From Bacillota bacterium (GTDB lineage Bacteria; Bacillota; Clostridia; Acetivibrionales; DSM-1351): 64,000 nt of DNA. Within the stretch, counting starts at the first letter, position 1. The number at the start of each line of letters is the position of its first letter. The position numbers and the translations under genes are program-made. Positions 8,647-17,230 of this stretch are shown one piece after another. The notes below the pieces were generated by a model that was given only the letters and a program-made list of their open reading frames with translations, did not search any database and had not been told where the DNA came from. Location: the NCBI GenBank assembly GCA_023460955.1, contig JAEWOH010000076.1, positions 5,586 through 69,585 on the forward strand, read 5' to 3'.

Positions 8647-11600
8647 ATGTATACTCAATTATCAAGAACCAAAAAAGGTCTCTGTTTACTAATGACAATA
8701 ATACTAATTGTAACATTAACGCTTCCACCCTATGCTACATCTACCGAAGCGGCTGACAGTGAAGCCGGCAGTATTATCAGAATACTTGAAATCCAGCCGA
8801 CCACAGCATTTGATATCACAGATACTATGAAATCATCGCTGGGTACATTTCTGGGTAAGGAAATAGAGATAACTAAAATGCCCATGCCTTTATTTATCTC
8901 AAAAGCAGAGGAAGTTAATGGCTTATATGATATAGTCTATATTGGTAACAATACATCTACAACAGATACTTATAACAAATATTATAATGGAAATGTTTAT
9001 AGCAGATTTGGTCCTCAGGTTAATAATAACTGCAATGTTTCTACTTCTGTAAGCGGCAATAAGGAGTTTTATAGTGGTAATGATATTTCTGATATTGCCT
9101 CTAAAAAGATTGAAAGTGTTATAAAGTCAGGTCAGCTTGTTATATTTGATAATGGGATATTTGATTATAGCAAGAGAGACACCAAGCTTTATAAAAACTT
9201 TATTATCTATAAGGATAATTCAGTATATGCAAACTTTAAGGCTGGAACAACTTCAAACCTGCTGAATAATCTGAAGCTATATAAAACGGAATCAGTTAGA
9301 AAGAGGCCTTTGCTCAGCATCACGCAAAAGCCTGCCGAATACAATGGAAGTAATATTGCAGAAAATAACGGACTGATAAGCTTTGCAATGAATCTACACA
9401 ATAACAATGGATCACAGCCCATGAAGGTATGTCTCTTTATAGATAAAAACGGAGACGGGGTTTTTAAAAGTGATGAAATAGCACAGACAAATGACGATGT
9501 AGGAAATGCTGAAAATTATTCAATTAATTATTTACTGCCTAATAGATATACAGGACTGGTACCCTGGAAGATAGAGGTTACCGACAATTACGGAGCAAAA
9601 TCTTATGAAACAGGTTTTTCAGCCTTTAAAGGTGAAGAACTACAGATTAGGGTACTGCAGCTGTTACCGAATAACAGCGATAATTATGCTACATTAAAGT
9701 TGAGTTCTCTGAGTAACTACAATGGTCAGAATCTTCTGTATAAACAAGGAGAATACAATATTGTTATTACTGAGATGAAGATTAGTGACTTTAATACTAA
9801 TTATGGTAATTCGGTTAATGGTAAACCAACAACTTTAAACGGTAATTATGATATGGTAATATTCGGATTTGATGATGCTTATGTAGGGGACTTAAGTGGA
9901 AGGGCATTAAATGATATAAAGGCTTTCGCTGATTCCGGACAGGCTATTATGTTTACACATGATACCATAGGCTTCAGAAGCAGCAATCTTACAACTGCCT
10001 TTAAAGACAGACTGGGAATGAATGCCTTTGCAACAGACTCTGCCAAGCCATCTGGAATTACTGTATCAACCGGTATGACAAGGCTTGCATTATTGAATGC
10101 AAATGGAGATTCTCGTTTTCCTGATACTGTTCTGACCAGCAAGATTAATGAAAGTAACCTGACAAAGTATCCATTCATACTCGGGGAAATACAGGTATCG
10201 CCTACTCATCTTCAGTATATACGTCTTAACCCTGAAGATTCGGATATTGTAACAGCATTTACATATAGAAATGAATATCGGTACAATCATGGAAGCAGAA
10301 CAGCAACCCTGATAACTTCTCCGGCTAAAATTGCGGAGGATAAGTATCACGAATACGATGGTATGAATGATTACTATACATACTTCAAAGGAAACCTGAC
10401 ATTCTCAGGTACAGGACATAGCCCCATTAAGTCTCTTGATGAACTGAAAATGTTTGTTAATACCATGCTTAAGGCATCAGTCGGGGCAAATCATGCTCCA
10501 TCAGTTGAAATAATTGGATTGAATGACGGTCAGGATATAGCCAATACGCTTAAAACACTTAACTTCAGCGTTAAGGCAAATGACCCGGATATAGATGACG
10601 ATTACCTCAATTGTGTAATATATATAGATAATGATAATGACGGAGTATATGAATCAGGCGAAAGCAAGGTTGTCTTTGATGGCGCAAACGCTTTAAAGAA
10701 CAGCGTTGATAGAGCAGTTGAGATGGCTAAGAATGTAAGTGATAGTGTTACCAAATTCAGAATTAAAGCAGTGGTTACCGATCCAAGCGGAGCTCAGGGT
10801 ACAAAGGAAATTACCATCAACAACAAGAATATTCCCGTTTTGAATTTAAGCCACAACACCATAAACTGCCTGGTTGGGGATACTGTTCAGACAAATCTTA
10901 CAGTAAGCGCTCAGGCAACGACTCTTAATACTTTATATAAAGAGCTTATGCTCAACATGAAACTCGATACAACAAAGTTCAGTGCAATAACTGCTGTGGG
11001 TTCGGGAAATGTAAGCAGTGATGGCACTTACTCAAAAGCACTCAGTAATGTGAATTTCACTCCAAACCCGGACATAAGTATTCAGAATGGTCAGGTGAGA
11101 TATACCTGTGGTTCTGAGGGCGCCATTCCTGTCACAGCAAAGCTCACATACAAAGATTCTGCTAATGCAACAAAAGTAAGTCAAGATGCCTTCTATATAA
11201 ATGTAAAGACAGGAAAAATATCAGTGACTCTTAAGGAGAATAAAGGTAACGGCTTAAGTGGACAGCAGGTAACACTTAAGAGATACTCCAGATCTACTAC
11301 AGGAGAATATATTTTAGATAGCAGTTTTATGCCACTTAGTGCCAACACTGACAGTGCCGGTGCTGCAACTTTCGCAGGAGTGCCTACCGGATACTATGGA
11401 GCGACTATAACACTGCCAAATGGCCTAGAACCTGTCGATCATAGCAATTCCGACAGCCAGCTGACTAAAATGGCGGATGCCGAGCTGAACTATGATAATA
11501 ATATGACGGTTATAACCTTCCCCGATTTATACAGGGTTCCGGCTCCGGTATTGACACTGAGCCATAATTCTATTAACTGCCTGGTAGGAGATACAGTTCA

Positions 11601-12543
11601 GACAGAGCTTACAGTTAATGCTCAGCCTACAACTCTGAGGACTATATATAAAAACCTTGTACTCAGAATGAATATGGATATTACAAAGTTCAGCGGAATA
11701 ACTGCTGTTGGTACTGGAAATGTAAGCAGTGACGGCACTTACTCAAAAGCACTCAGTAATGTGAATTTCACTCCTAACCCGGATATAAGTACTCAAAACG
11801 GGCAGGTAAGATATACCTGTGGTGCTGAGGGAGTAATTCCGCTTACATCTGAGCTTTCATATGTAGACAATACCAACACCACAAAGGTGTTTAACGATTC
11901 TTTCAATATAAATGTAAGGACAGGCCAAATTAAGGTGTACCTCAAGGACAATAATAATATTGGACTTAGCGACAAACAGGTAATACTGAAGAGGTATATC
12001 AGAACGGGACCCGGAGCATATACAGAGGATAACAGCTTTACACCACTTAATGCCGGTACTGTCAGTGACGGTTCTGCAACGTTCACGGGAGTGCCTACCG
12101 GATATTATGGCGCGACAGTATCAGTACCTCAAGGATACGCACCTCTGAATAACAGTTATTCCGGCAGCAGCCAGTTGACTAAAATGGCAGGTGCTGAGCT
12201 GAACTATGACAACAGTAACCTGGATATAACCTTACCAGCGCTTTACAAGGTACCTGTATTAACGATAAATGGAGAAGAAGAAATGGGAATATGGACAAAA
12301 CAGAAACTGACAACCGAAGTAACTATAGGAACTGATCATTACAAAGATTGGATTATGAATTGGACTGTAGAAAGTGTTGGGGATCAAGGAGGACTGGCAG
12401 AAATAGACAGTACGGGTACACTATTTGCTAAAAAGACGGGCACGGTAAAAGTAACTGCAACAGCAGTGAACAGAGATGCAGCCGGTAACCTGATCCAGAA
12501 TACGTTCATGATAAAAATTAACAATCAAATAGATATTAATTAG
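8647..12543 (+). CDS. Large secreted DUF5057-type protein with duplicated 236-residue module
   Basis: A Sec signal peptide covers residues about 1-35 (KKGLCLLMTIILIVTLTLPP, then a TEA-type cleavage region). The N-terminal half (about 45-630) has the pattern IRILEIQP ... YDMVIFGFDDAY expected of DUF5057 proteins; an Asp-rich segment at 645-680 looks like a calcium-binding loop. Two homologous modules follow: residues about 731-966, starting PVLNLSHNTINCLVGDTVQT, and 967-1203, starting PVLTLSHNSINCLVGDTVQT. Each pairs a cohesin-like/Ig fold with an SdrD-B-like domain. The C-terminal 90 residues resemble a bacterial Ig-like (Big2) domain. GGAGG lies before the ATG. It is probably an extracellular adhesive or pilus-associated protein; the function is inferred from context. 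Confidence 0.78.
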   Translation: MYTQLSRTKKGLCLLMTIILIVTLTLPPYATSTEAADSEAGSIIRILEIQPTTAFDITDTMKSSLGTFLGKEIEITKMPMPLFISKAEEVNGLYDIVYIGNNTSTTDTYNKYYNGNVYSRFGPQVNNNCNVSTSVSGNKEFYSGNDISDIASKKIESVIKSGQLVIFDNGIFDYSKRDTKLYKNFIIYKDNSVYANFKAGTTSNLLNNLKLYKTESVRKRPLLSITQKPAEYNGSNIAENNGLISFAMNLHNNNGSQPMKVCLFIDKNGDGVFKSDEIAQTNDDVGNAENYSINYLLPNRYTGLVPWKIEVTDNYGAKSYETGFSAFKGEELQIRVLQLLPNNSDNYATLKLSSLSNYNGQNLLYKQGEYNIVITEMKISDFNTNYGNSVNGKPTTLNGNYDMVIFGFDDAYVGDLSGRALNDIKAFADSGQAIMFTHDTIGFRSSNLTTAFKDRLGMNAFATDSAKPSGITVSTGMTRLALLNANGDSRFPDTVLTSKINESNLTKYPFILGEIQVSPTHLQYIRLNPEDSDIVTAFTYRNEYRYNHGSRTATLITSPAKIAEDKYHEYDGMNDYYTYFKGNLTFSGTGHSPIKSLDELKMFVNTMLKASVGANHAPSVEIIGLNDGQDIANTLKTLNFSVKANDPDIDDDYLNCVIYIDNDNDGVYESGESKVVFDGANALKNSVDRAVEMAKNVSDSVTKFRIKAVVTDPSGAQGTKEITINNKNIPVLNLSHNTINCLVGDTVQTNLTVSAQATTLNTLYKELMLNMKLDTTKFSAITAVGSGNVSSDGTYSKALSNVNFTPNPDISIQNGQVRYTCGSEGAIPVTAKLTYKDSANATKVSQDAFYINVKTGKISVTLKENKGNGLSGQQVTLKRYSRSTTGEYILDSSFMPLSANTDSAGAATFAGVPTGYYGATITLPNGLEPVDHSNSDSQLTKMADAELNYDNNMTVITFPDLYRVPAPVLTLSHNSINCLVGDTVQTELTVNAQPTTLRTIYKNLVLRMNMDITKFSGITAVGTGNVSSDGTYSKALSNVNFTPNPDISTQNGQVRYTCGAEGVIPLTSELSYVDNTNTTKVFNDSFNINVRTGQIKVYLKDNNNIGLSDKQVILKRYIRTGPGAYTEDNSFTPLNAGTVSDGSATFTGVPTGYYGATVSVPQGYAPLNNSYSGSSQLTKMAGAELNYDNSNLDITLPALYKVPVLTINGEEEMGIWTKQKLTTEVTIGTDHYKDWIMNWTVESVGDQGGLAEIDSTGTLFAKKTGTVKVTATAVNRDAAGNLIQNTFMIKINNQIDIN
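10840..12255 (+). repeat. Tandem duplication inside the DUF5057-type gene (2 x about 707 bp)
   Basis: The segment 10840-11546 is repeated in frame at 11547-12255. Parts are nearly identical at the DNA level (around 11005-11060 compared with 11712-11767), while other parts have diverged, so this looks like a fairly recent or gene-converted intragenic duplication. Confidence 0.8.
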
Positions 12544-12605
12544 CCTGCTTACAAAACAGGAGCATTAAGGTTTTACGATTTTTCACAGGTTGGAGGTCAG
12601 GGGTT

Positions 12606-13406
12606 TTGTACTTACTATATATATACCTATTAAAATACTTGTTTATATTTGTATTCGGAACTGCAATAGGTTCGTTCATAAATGTGTGTATTTACAGAAT
12701 CCCCAAAGGTGAATCGGTGGTATCGGTCCCATCCCATTGTGTAAATTGCAATATACGATTAAGGGCAAGAAATTTGATACCAATATTCAGCTTCCTCCGG
12801 CAGAGAGGTAAGTGCCATGACTGCCATGAGCCTATATCTCCAAGGTACATAATGATCGAAACCCTCACAGGGTTAATATTCACAGCGCTGCTTTGGAAAT
12901 ATAACTTTACAATTGAATTTATTGCAGCTGCATTTATTTCTTCTATATTAATAGTTGTTTGTTTTATTGATTTAGAACATGGGATAATTCCTGACTCATT
13001 GGTTATTACAGCAACAATTGTTGGATTAATATTTTTTGTGTTAAATTTATTCATACCAAATGATATTTATGGAGATGATATTTGGTGGAATCCATTACTT
13101 GGAGCACTGACGGGTAGTGCAATTCTTCTTGGCATATCATATTTGGGAATGTTGTTGTATAGATCGCAGGAAGTAATGGGTGGCGGAGATATAAAAATAT
13201 TGTTTCCAGTTGGTCTGTTTTTGGGATGGAAGTTAATGCTTACAGCTTTGTTTCTTTCAATAATAATTGCCGGAGCTGCTTGTTTATTTCTAATAATTAT
13301 TAAAAAAATAGACCGAAAAACTACTATACCATTCGGTCCATTTATTTCATTTGGTACTATACTTGCAATTACTATAGGCAGGCAGCTTTTAGGTTTTTAC
13401 TTTTAA
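12606..13406 (+). CDS. pilD: Prepilin peptidase / N-methyltransferase (A24 family)
   Basis: This bifunctional integral membrane enzyme cleaves prepilins after the -1 Gly and N-methylates residue +1. The cytoplasmic zinc-binding loop has two CxxC pairs (CVNC at about residue 45 and CHDC at about 70). The two catalytic aspartates lie in FIDLEHGIIPD and in GGGDIKIL. About eight membrane segments fit the family and 266 residues is normal. The start is TTG at 12606 with GGAGG at 12592-12596. It closes the pilus locus and can process all four pilin-like proteins encoded upstream. Confidence 0.95.
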   Translation: MYLLYIYLLKYLFIFVFGTAIGSFINVCIYRIPKGESVVSVPSHCVNCNIRLRARNLIPIFSFLRQRGKCHDCHEPISPRYIMIETLTGLIFTALLWKYNFTIEFIAAAFISSILIVVCFIDLEHGIIPDSLVITATIVGLIFFVLNLFIPNDIYGDDIWWNPLLGALTGSAILLGISYLGMLLYRSQEVMGGGDIKILFPVGLFLGWKLMLTALFLSIIIAGAACLFLIIIKKIDRKTTIPFGPFISFGTILAITIGRQLLGFYF

Positions 13407-13436
13407 AAAATTTAAAAAAATTATTAAAAATAATCC

Positions 13437-13465
13437 TTGCAAATGTGTGAAACGTGTAGTAAAAT
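13437..13465 (+). promoter_or_regulatory. Promoter of the S10 ribosomal operon
   Basis: TTGCAA (13437-13442), a 17-bp spacer and TAAAAT (13460-13465) form a good sigma-A promoter. It lies 360 bp before rpsJ and right after pilD, where the ribosomal operon should begin. Confidence 0.65.
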
Positions 13466-13469
13466 ATTG

Positions 13470-13827
13470 AATGTTGTGGCGAAGGCATACGATGAAGTGG
13501 GAGATTGCTATCCAAGGGACAAAGTCCCTTTGGAACTAAGGTTCCCGGACTTGTATCAAGTCTGTAAAGTGGTAGGTAACTTTCACGGAGAATGTCCGAT
13601 TCAAGAAACCGGGCGACAAGTCACTGTACATTTTGCGTTATATATTTTTGCTGTGTAATATAATCGCTTTAAATGCCCAGGTTAAGTTTGTCCCAATGAA
13701 CTGAAGGTTCTATGAGGATAAGAACGAATCTGGGTTTTTATATAAAACGTTATGAAACACCCGGCATAGTGTACAGACAGATACTTGTTGTACGTGACAA
13801 TAATAAAACGTACGAGGAGGTTTATGT
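13470..13827 (+). promoter_or_regulatory. Long structured leader of the rpsJ (S10) operon
   Basis: The stretch has no convincing gene and carries a series of hairpins: CCAAGGGAC/GTCCCTTTGG around 13513-13532, GGACTTG/CAAGTCT around 13547-13563, and the terminator-like structure at 13676-13740. A second weak -10 (TATAAT at 13659-13664) is present. In other bacteria this operon is autoregulated through its leader by L4; whether L4 or another protein binds here is inference. I do not recognise the leader as a named RNA family. Confidence 0.5.
13676..13740 (+). terminator. Leader terminator (attenuator) upstream of rpsJ
   Basis: CCCAGGTT (13676-13683) pairs with AATCTGGG (13727-13734), with one G-U pair, and an inner GTTCT/AGAAC hairpin; TTTTT follows immediately. 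A terminator-like structure about 90 nt before rpsJ suggests control by transcription attenuation. Confidence 0.6.
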
Positions 13828-14139
13828 ATGTCAAACAAACAGAAAATACGCATCAGACTAAAGGCGTTCGATCATTCGGTGTTAGATCAGTCAGCTGAGA
13901 AGATCGTTGAAACTGCTAAGAGGACAGGAGCAAAGGTTTCAGGACCCGTGCCACTGCCTACTGAAAAAGAGATTATTACAATCTTAAGAGCTCCCCACAA
14001 ATACAAGGACTCAAGAGAGCAGTTTGAAATGAGAACTCACAAGAGATTAATCGACATTCTTTTGCCAACACCTAAGACTGTTGACGCATTGATGAGACTG
14101 GATCTTCCAGCTGGCGTAGACATAGAGATTAAATTATAA
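13828..14139 (+). CDS. rpsJ: 30S ribosomal protein S10
   Basis: The sequence is S10 over its full 103 residues (KIRIRLKAFDHSVLDQSAEKI at the start; the HKRLIDILLPTPKTVDALM motif near the end). S10 sits in the 30S head and, as NusE, also works in antitermination complexes. GAGGAGG precedes the ATG. It is first in the S10 operon, followed by a 143-nt spacer with several hairpins before rplC. Confidence 0.98.
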   Translation: MSNKQKIRIRLKAFDHSVLDQSAEKIVETAKRTGAKVSGPVPLPTEKEIITILRAPHKYKDSREQFEMRTHKRLIDILLPTPKTVDALMRLDLPAGVDIEIKL

Positions 14140-14145
14140 TCTTAT

Positions 14146-14243
14146 AAGAGTTTAAAACTCTTTGCCAGGGTAACAAAGGTCATGTTCATAGCGTGTTGCC
14201 GCACGCAGCGTGAATGAAATTCACAGTGTGTACTAATACACAC
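14146..14243 (+). other. Run of four hairpins between rpsJ and rplC
   Basis: Four consecutive short inverted repeats fill the spacer: AAGAGTTT/AAACTCTT around 14146-14163, GCGTG/CACGC (14191-14206), GTGAAT/ATTCAC (14210-14224) and GTGTGT/ACACAC (14226-14243). None has a U-tract, so they look like mRNA processing or translational control structures rather than terminators. Confidence 0.5.
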
Positions 14244-14282
14244 ACCAAGTATGAACCAATAACCATAGGAGGTAATTTAGAG

Positions 14283-14921
14283 ATGAAAAAGGCAATGATA
14301 GGCAAGAAAATCGGAATGACCCAGATATTTGACGAAAATGGTCTGGTAATACCAGTAACAGTTGTTGAAGCAGGTCCATTAACTGTTGTTCAGAAGAAGA
14401 CAGTTGATACTGACGGATACGATGCCATAAAGGTTGGATATGAAAAGGTAGCGGAAAAGAAGCTCAGCAAACCGGCTTTAGGACAGTTCACAAAAACTAA
14501 GCTCGCTCCAATGAAGCACCTGAAGGAATTCAGACTCGAAGACGTTTCAGGTTTCGAAGTTGGACAGGAAATCAAAGCTGAGGATATGTTCGCGGCTGGA
14601 GATAAAATAGACGTAAGCGGTATCTCAAAAGGTAAAGGTTTCCAAGGTACTATAAAGAGATACGGTCAAAAGGGTGGTAAGGAAACTCACGGTTCCATGT
14701 ACCATAGAAGAGTTGGTTCTATGAGTGCTAACACCAATCCTGCAAGAGTATTTAAGGGCAAGAAGTTGCCAGGTCACATGGGTTTGGACAACACTACAGT
14801 TCAGAATCTTGAAGTTGTAAGAGTTGACGCAGACAGAAAGCTTATCCTCATTAAAGGAGCTGTTCCAGGACCTAAGGGCGGATTGCTTGTTATTAAAAAT
14901 ACGGTTAAGTCCGGTAAATAA
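14283..14921 (+). CDS. rplC: 50S ribosomal protein L3
   Basis: L3 is recognised from MKKAMIGKKIGMTQIFDENG at the start and the GSMYHRRVGSMSANT and LPGHMG loop that reaches toward the peptidyl transferase centre. The start at 14283 follows AGGAGG with proper spacing and gives 212 residues, the normal length; an in-frame ATG at 14214 would add 23 unrelated residues and has no ribosome-binding site. Confidence 0.98.
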   Translation: MKKAMIGKKIGMTQIFDENGLVIPVTVVEAGPLTVVQKKTVDTDGYDAIKVGYEKVAEKKLSKPALGQFTKTKLAPMKHLKEFRLEDVSGFEVGQEIKAEDMFAAGDKIDVSGISKGKGFQGTIKRYGQKGGKETHGSMYHRRVGSMSANTNPARVFKGKKLPGHMGLDNTTVQNLEVVRVDADRKLILIKGAVPGPKGGLLVIKNTVKSGK

Positions 14922-14946
14922 TAACGTTGAAGGGAGGAAGTAACAC

Positions 14947-15570
14947 ATGCCAAAGGTTGATTTATATAACATGAAAGGTGAAGTGGTTGGAGATATCCAG
15001 CTTAGCGATAATGTTTTTGGCGCAGACATAAACAAGGAAGCTCTTCACGCTGCAGTAGTTAATCAGTTAGCAAACAAGAGACAGGGTACCCAGTCAACAA
15101 AGACCAAGAGTGAGGTTAGAGGTGGCGGTAGAAAGCCATGGAGACAGAAGGGAACCGGTCGTGCAAGACAAGGTAGTATTCGTTCAGCTCAGTGGATCAA
15201 GGGTGGTATAGTATTAGGACCTAAGCCACGCAGCTATAGATACACTCTTCCAAAGAAGGTTAAGCGTATAGCATTAAAGTCTGCTTTAACTTCAAAGGTT
15301 TCAGCAAATGAGATTTTAGTACTTGATAATCTGGCATTGGAAGCTATAAAGACAAAAGCAATGGTAGGCGTGCTCAGCAGCCTTAAGGTTGATTCAAGTG
15401 CTTTGATAGTAATTGATTCAAAGAACGAAAACATTGTTAAGTCAGCAAGAAATATTCCAGGAGTTAAGACTGCATTTGTAAATACAATAAATGTATTTGA
15501 TATATTGAAGTATGACAAATTCATCATAACTAAGGAAGCTGTTGAAAAGGTTGAGGAGGTGTACGCGTAA
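14947..15570 (+). CDS. rplD: 50S ribosomal protein L4
   Basis: L4 (207 residues) is recognised by the conserved extended loop with RGGGRKPWRQKGTGRARQGS (around residues 55-75) that lines the exit tunnel. In other bacteria L4 also represses its own operon. The stop codon overlaps the rplW start by one base, implying coupled translation. Confidence 0.98.
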   Translation: MPKVDLYNMKGEVVGDIQLSDNVFGADINKEALHAAVVNQLANKRQGTQSTKTKSEVRGGGRKPWRQKGTGRARQGSIRSAQWIKGGIVLGPKPRSYRYTLPKKVKRIALKSALTSKVSANEILVLDNLALEAIKTKAMVGVLSSLKVDSSALIVIDSKNENIVKSARNIPGVKTAFVNTINVFDILKYDKFIITKEAVEKVEEVYA

Positions 15571-15923
15571 TGAGATTACCACAAGACATAATAGTAAAGC
15601 CACATATAACTGAAAAGAGTAATATGGAGATTGCTGCTGGTAAGTACACTTTCATAGTTGACGTAAACTCAACTAAGACCGAAATCAAAAAAGCAGTTGA
15701 AGCGTTATTCAGTGTTAAAGTACTTCAAGTTAACACTATGAAGTATGAAGGTAAAATGAAGCGCACCGGTGTTCATGAAGGACCACGCGCTGATTGGAAA
15801 AAGGCAGTTGTTAAAATAGATACTGATCCTAAGCCTGCAACTTACCTTACTAAGGGCGGCAAAGCAGTATCAAACAATAAGAAATACAAGAGCAGTATCG
15901 AGGAATTCGGAGTTGCTCAGTAA
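15570..15923 (+). CDS. rplW: 50S ribosomal protein L23
   Basis: L23 (117 residues) starts with the typical DIIVKPHITEKSN segment and contains the basic KMKRTGVHEGPRADWKKAVV stretch. It lies at the tunnel exit and docks trigger factor and SRP. The C-terminus is slightly longer than usual (a tail of about 20 residues after the conserved core). Confidence 0.97.
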   Translation: MRLPQDIIVKPHITEKSNMEIAAGKYTFIVDVNSTKTEIKKAVEALFSVKVLQVNTMKYEGKMKRTGVHEGPRADWKKAVVKIDTDPKPATYLTKGGKAVSNNKKYKSSIEEFGVAQ

Positions 15924-15956
15924 TTTACGGATCACGATATAAAGGAGTGAGAAGAA

Positions 15957-16790
15957 ATGGCAGTAAAAAAGTATAGTCCGATTACCCCTGCAAGAAGGTT
16001 CATGACGTCACAGGATTATTCAGAATTATCAAAGGTTGAACCTGAAAAGTCATTACTACAACCTAACAGCAAAAACGGGGGAAGAAACTCATATGGTAGG
16101 ATTACTGTTCGTCATCAGGGCGGCGGTAACAGACAAAAATATAGAGTTATAGATTTCAAAAGAGATAAAGATGGAATAAAAGCAAAAGTAGCTACGATCG
16201 AATACGATCCAAACAGGACTGCAAATATTGCACTTCTTAACTATGTTGATGGTGAAAAGAGATACATTCTTGCACCAGTTGGTTTAAAAGTTGGTGATAT
16301 TGTTGAATCTGGTGAATCAGCAGATATCAGATCAGGAAATGCACTTCCACTTGCTAACATTCCAGTAGGTTCATTAGTTCATAATATCGAACTTAAGCCT
16401 GGCAAGGGTGGTCAGATGGTAAGAGCTGCAGGAAACTCTGCTCAGCTGATGGCTAAAGAAGGCGAATATGCATCTATCAGATTACCATCCGGTGAAGTTC
16501 GTATGGTTAGAATTAACTGTAAAGCTACCATCGGTCAGATCGGTAATATCGAACATGAAAATGTTAAGATAGGTAAGGCCGGAAGAAAAAGATGGATGGG
16601 TATCAGACCTACCGTACGCGGTGTTGTTATGAACCCTGTTGATCACCCACACGGTGGTGGTGAAGGTAAATCACCAATCGGTAGACCAAGCCCGGTTACT
16701 CCTTGGGGTAAACCAACTCTTGGCTACAAGACAAGAAAGAAGAAAAACAAGTCAGATAAGTTTATTGTTAAGAGAAGAAATCAAAAGTAA
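15957..16790 (+). CDS. rplB: 50S ribosomal protein L2
   Basis: L2 (277 residues) is complete. The conserved C-terminal loop GVVMNPVDHPHGGGEGKSPIG, with the histidine near the peptidyl transferase centre, is intact, and the C-terminal KTRKKKNKSDKFIVKRRNQK tail is canonical. The AGGAGTGAGA site precedes the ATG. Confidence 0.98.
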   Translation: MAVKKYSPITPARRFMTSQDYSELSKVEPEKSLLQPNSKNGGRNSYGRITVRHQGGGNRQKYRVIDFKRDKDGIKAKVATIEYDPNRTANIALLNYVDGEKRYILAPVGLKVGDIVESGESADIRSGNALPLANIPVGSLVHNIELKPGKGGQMVRAAGNSAQLMAKEGEYASIRLPSGEVRMVRINCKATIGQIGNIEHENVKIGKAGRKRWMGIRPTVRGVVMNPVDHPHGGGEGKSPIGRPSPVTPWGKPTLGYKTRKKKNKSDKFIVKRRNQK

Positions 16791-16804
16791 TAAACTAGGG
16801 TTAG

Positions 16805-16881
16805 TCTTTAAAATAGACTTAGAAGTGAGAGCGGGATAACCGCTCCGCCAAATCCTTTGAGATGGCGCGAAGGGAGGATTT
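16805..16881 (+). other. Structured rplB-rpsS spacer that can mask the rpsS ribosome-binding site
   Basis: Hairpins AGTCT/AGACT (about 16804-16820) and GAGCGG/CCGCTC (about 16829-16845) are followed by AAATCCT (16850-16856), which is complementary to AGGATTT (16875-16881). The latter overlaps the Shine-Dalgarno run of rpsS; an alternative CGCCA/TGGCG pairing sits inside the loop. Confidence 0.4.
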
Positions 16882-16887
16882 AAATTA

Positions 16888-17169
16888 ATGAGTAGATCAG
16901 TTAAAAAGGGACCTTATATACTTGATTCATTACTTAAGAAGATTGAAGAAATGAATAAGGTTAATGATAAGAAAGTTATCAAGACTTGGTCAAGAGCTTC
17001 AACTATATTCCCTCAGATGGTCGGACATACAATTGCTGTTCATGATGGAAAGAAGCACGTACCGGTTTATATAACTGAAGAAATGGTTGGCCACAAGTTA
17101 GGTGAATTCGCACCTACAAGAACATATAAGGGTCACAGTGGAAACGAAAAGTCAACTTCTTTAAGATAA
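16888..17169 (+). CDS. rpsS: 30S ribosomal protein S19
   Basis: S19 (93 residues) is recognised by MSRSVKKGPY and by VGHKLGEFAPTRTYKGHSG near the C-terminus. It contacts S13 and the A-site finger in the 30S head. It is preceded by a structured spacer that may control its translation. Confidence 0.98.
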   Translation: MSRSVKKGPYILDSLLKKIEEMNKVNDKKVIKTWSRASTIFPQMVGHTIAVHDGKKHVPVYITEEMVGHKLGEFAPTRTYKGHSGNEKSTSLR

Positions 17170-17230
17170 GAAGTTACCAGATTCCATACTGAGTGTAAGT
17201 GTAAGAATTATCTGAAAGGAGGCTATTCAA

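Noticed and set aside
13437..13658. 73-codon open frame before rpsJ
   Set aside because: Its TTG start is the -35 box of a good promoter, no ribosome-binding site is present, and the DNA folds into hairpins expected of an operon leader.
14625..15035. Minus-strand open frame of 136 codons across rplC/rplD
   Set aside because: It is antisense to two certain ribosomal protein genes and has no family features.
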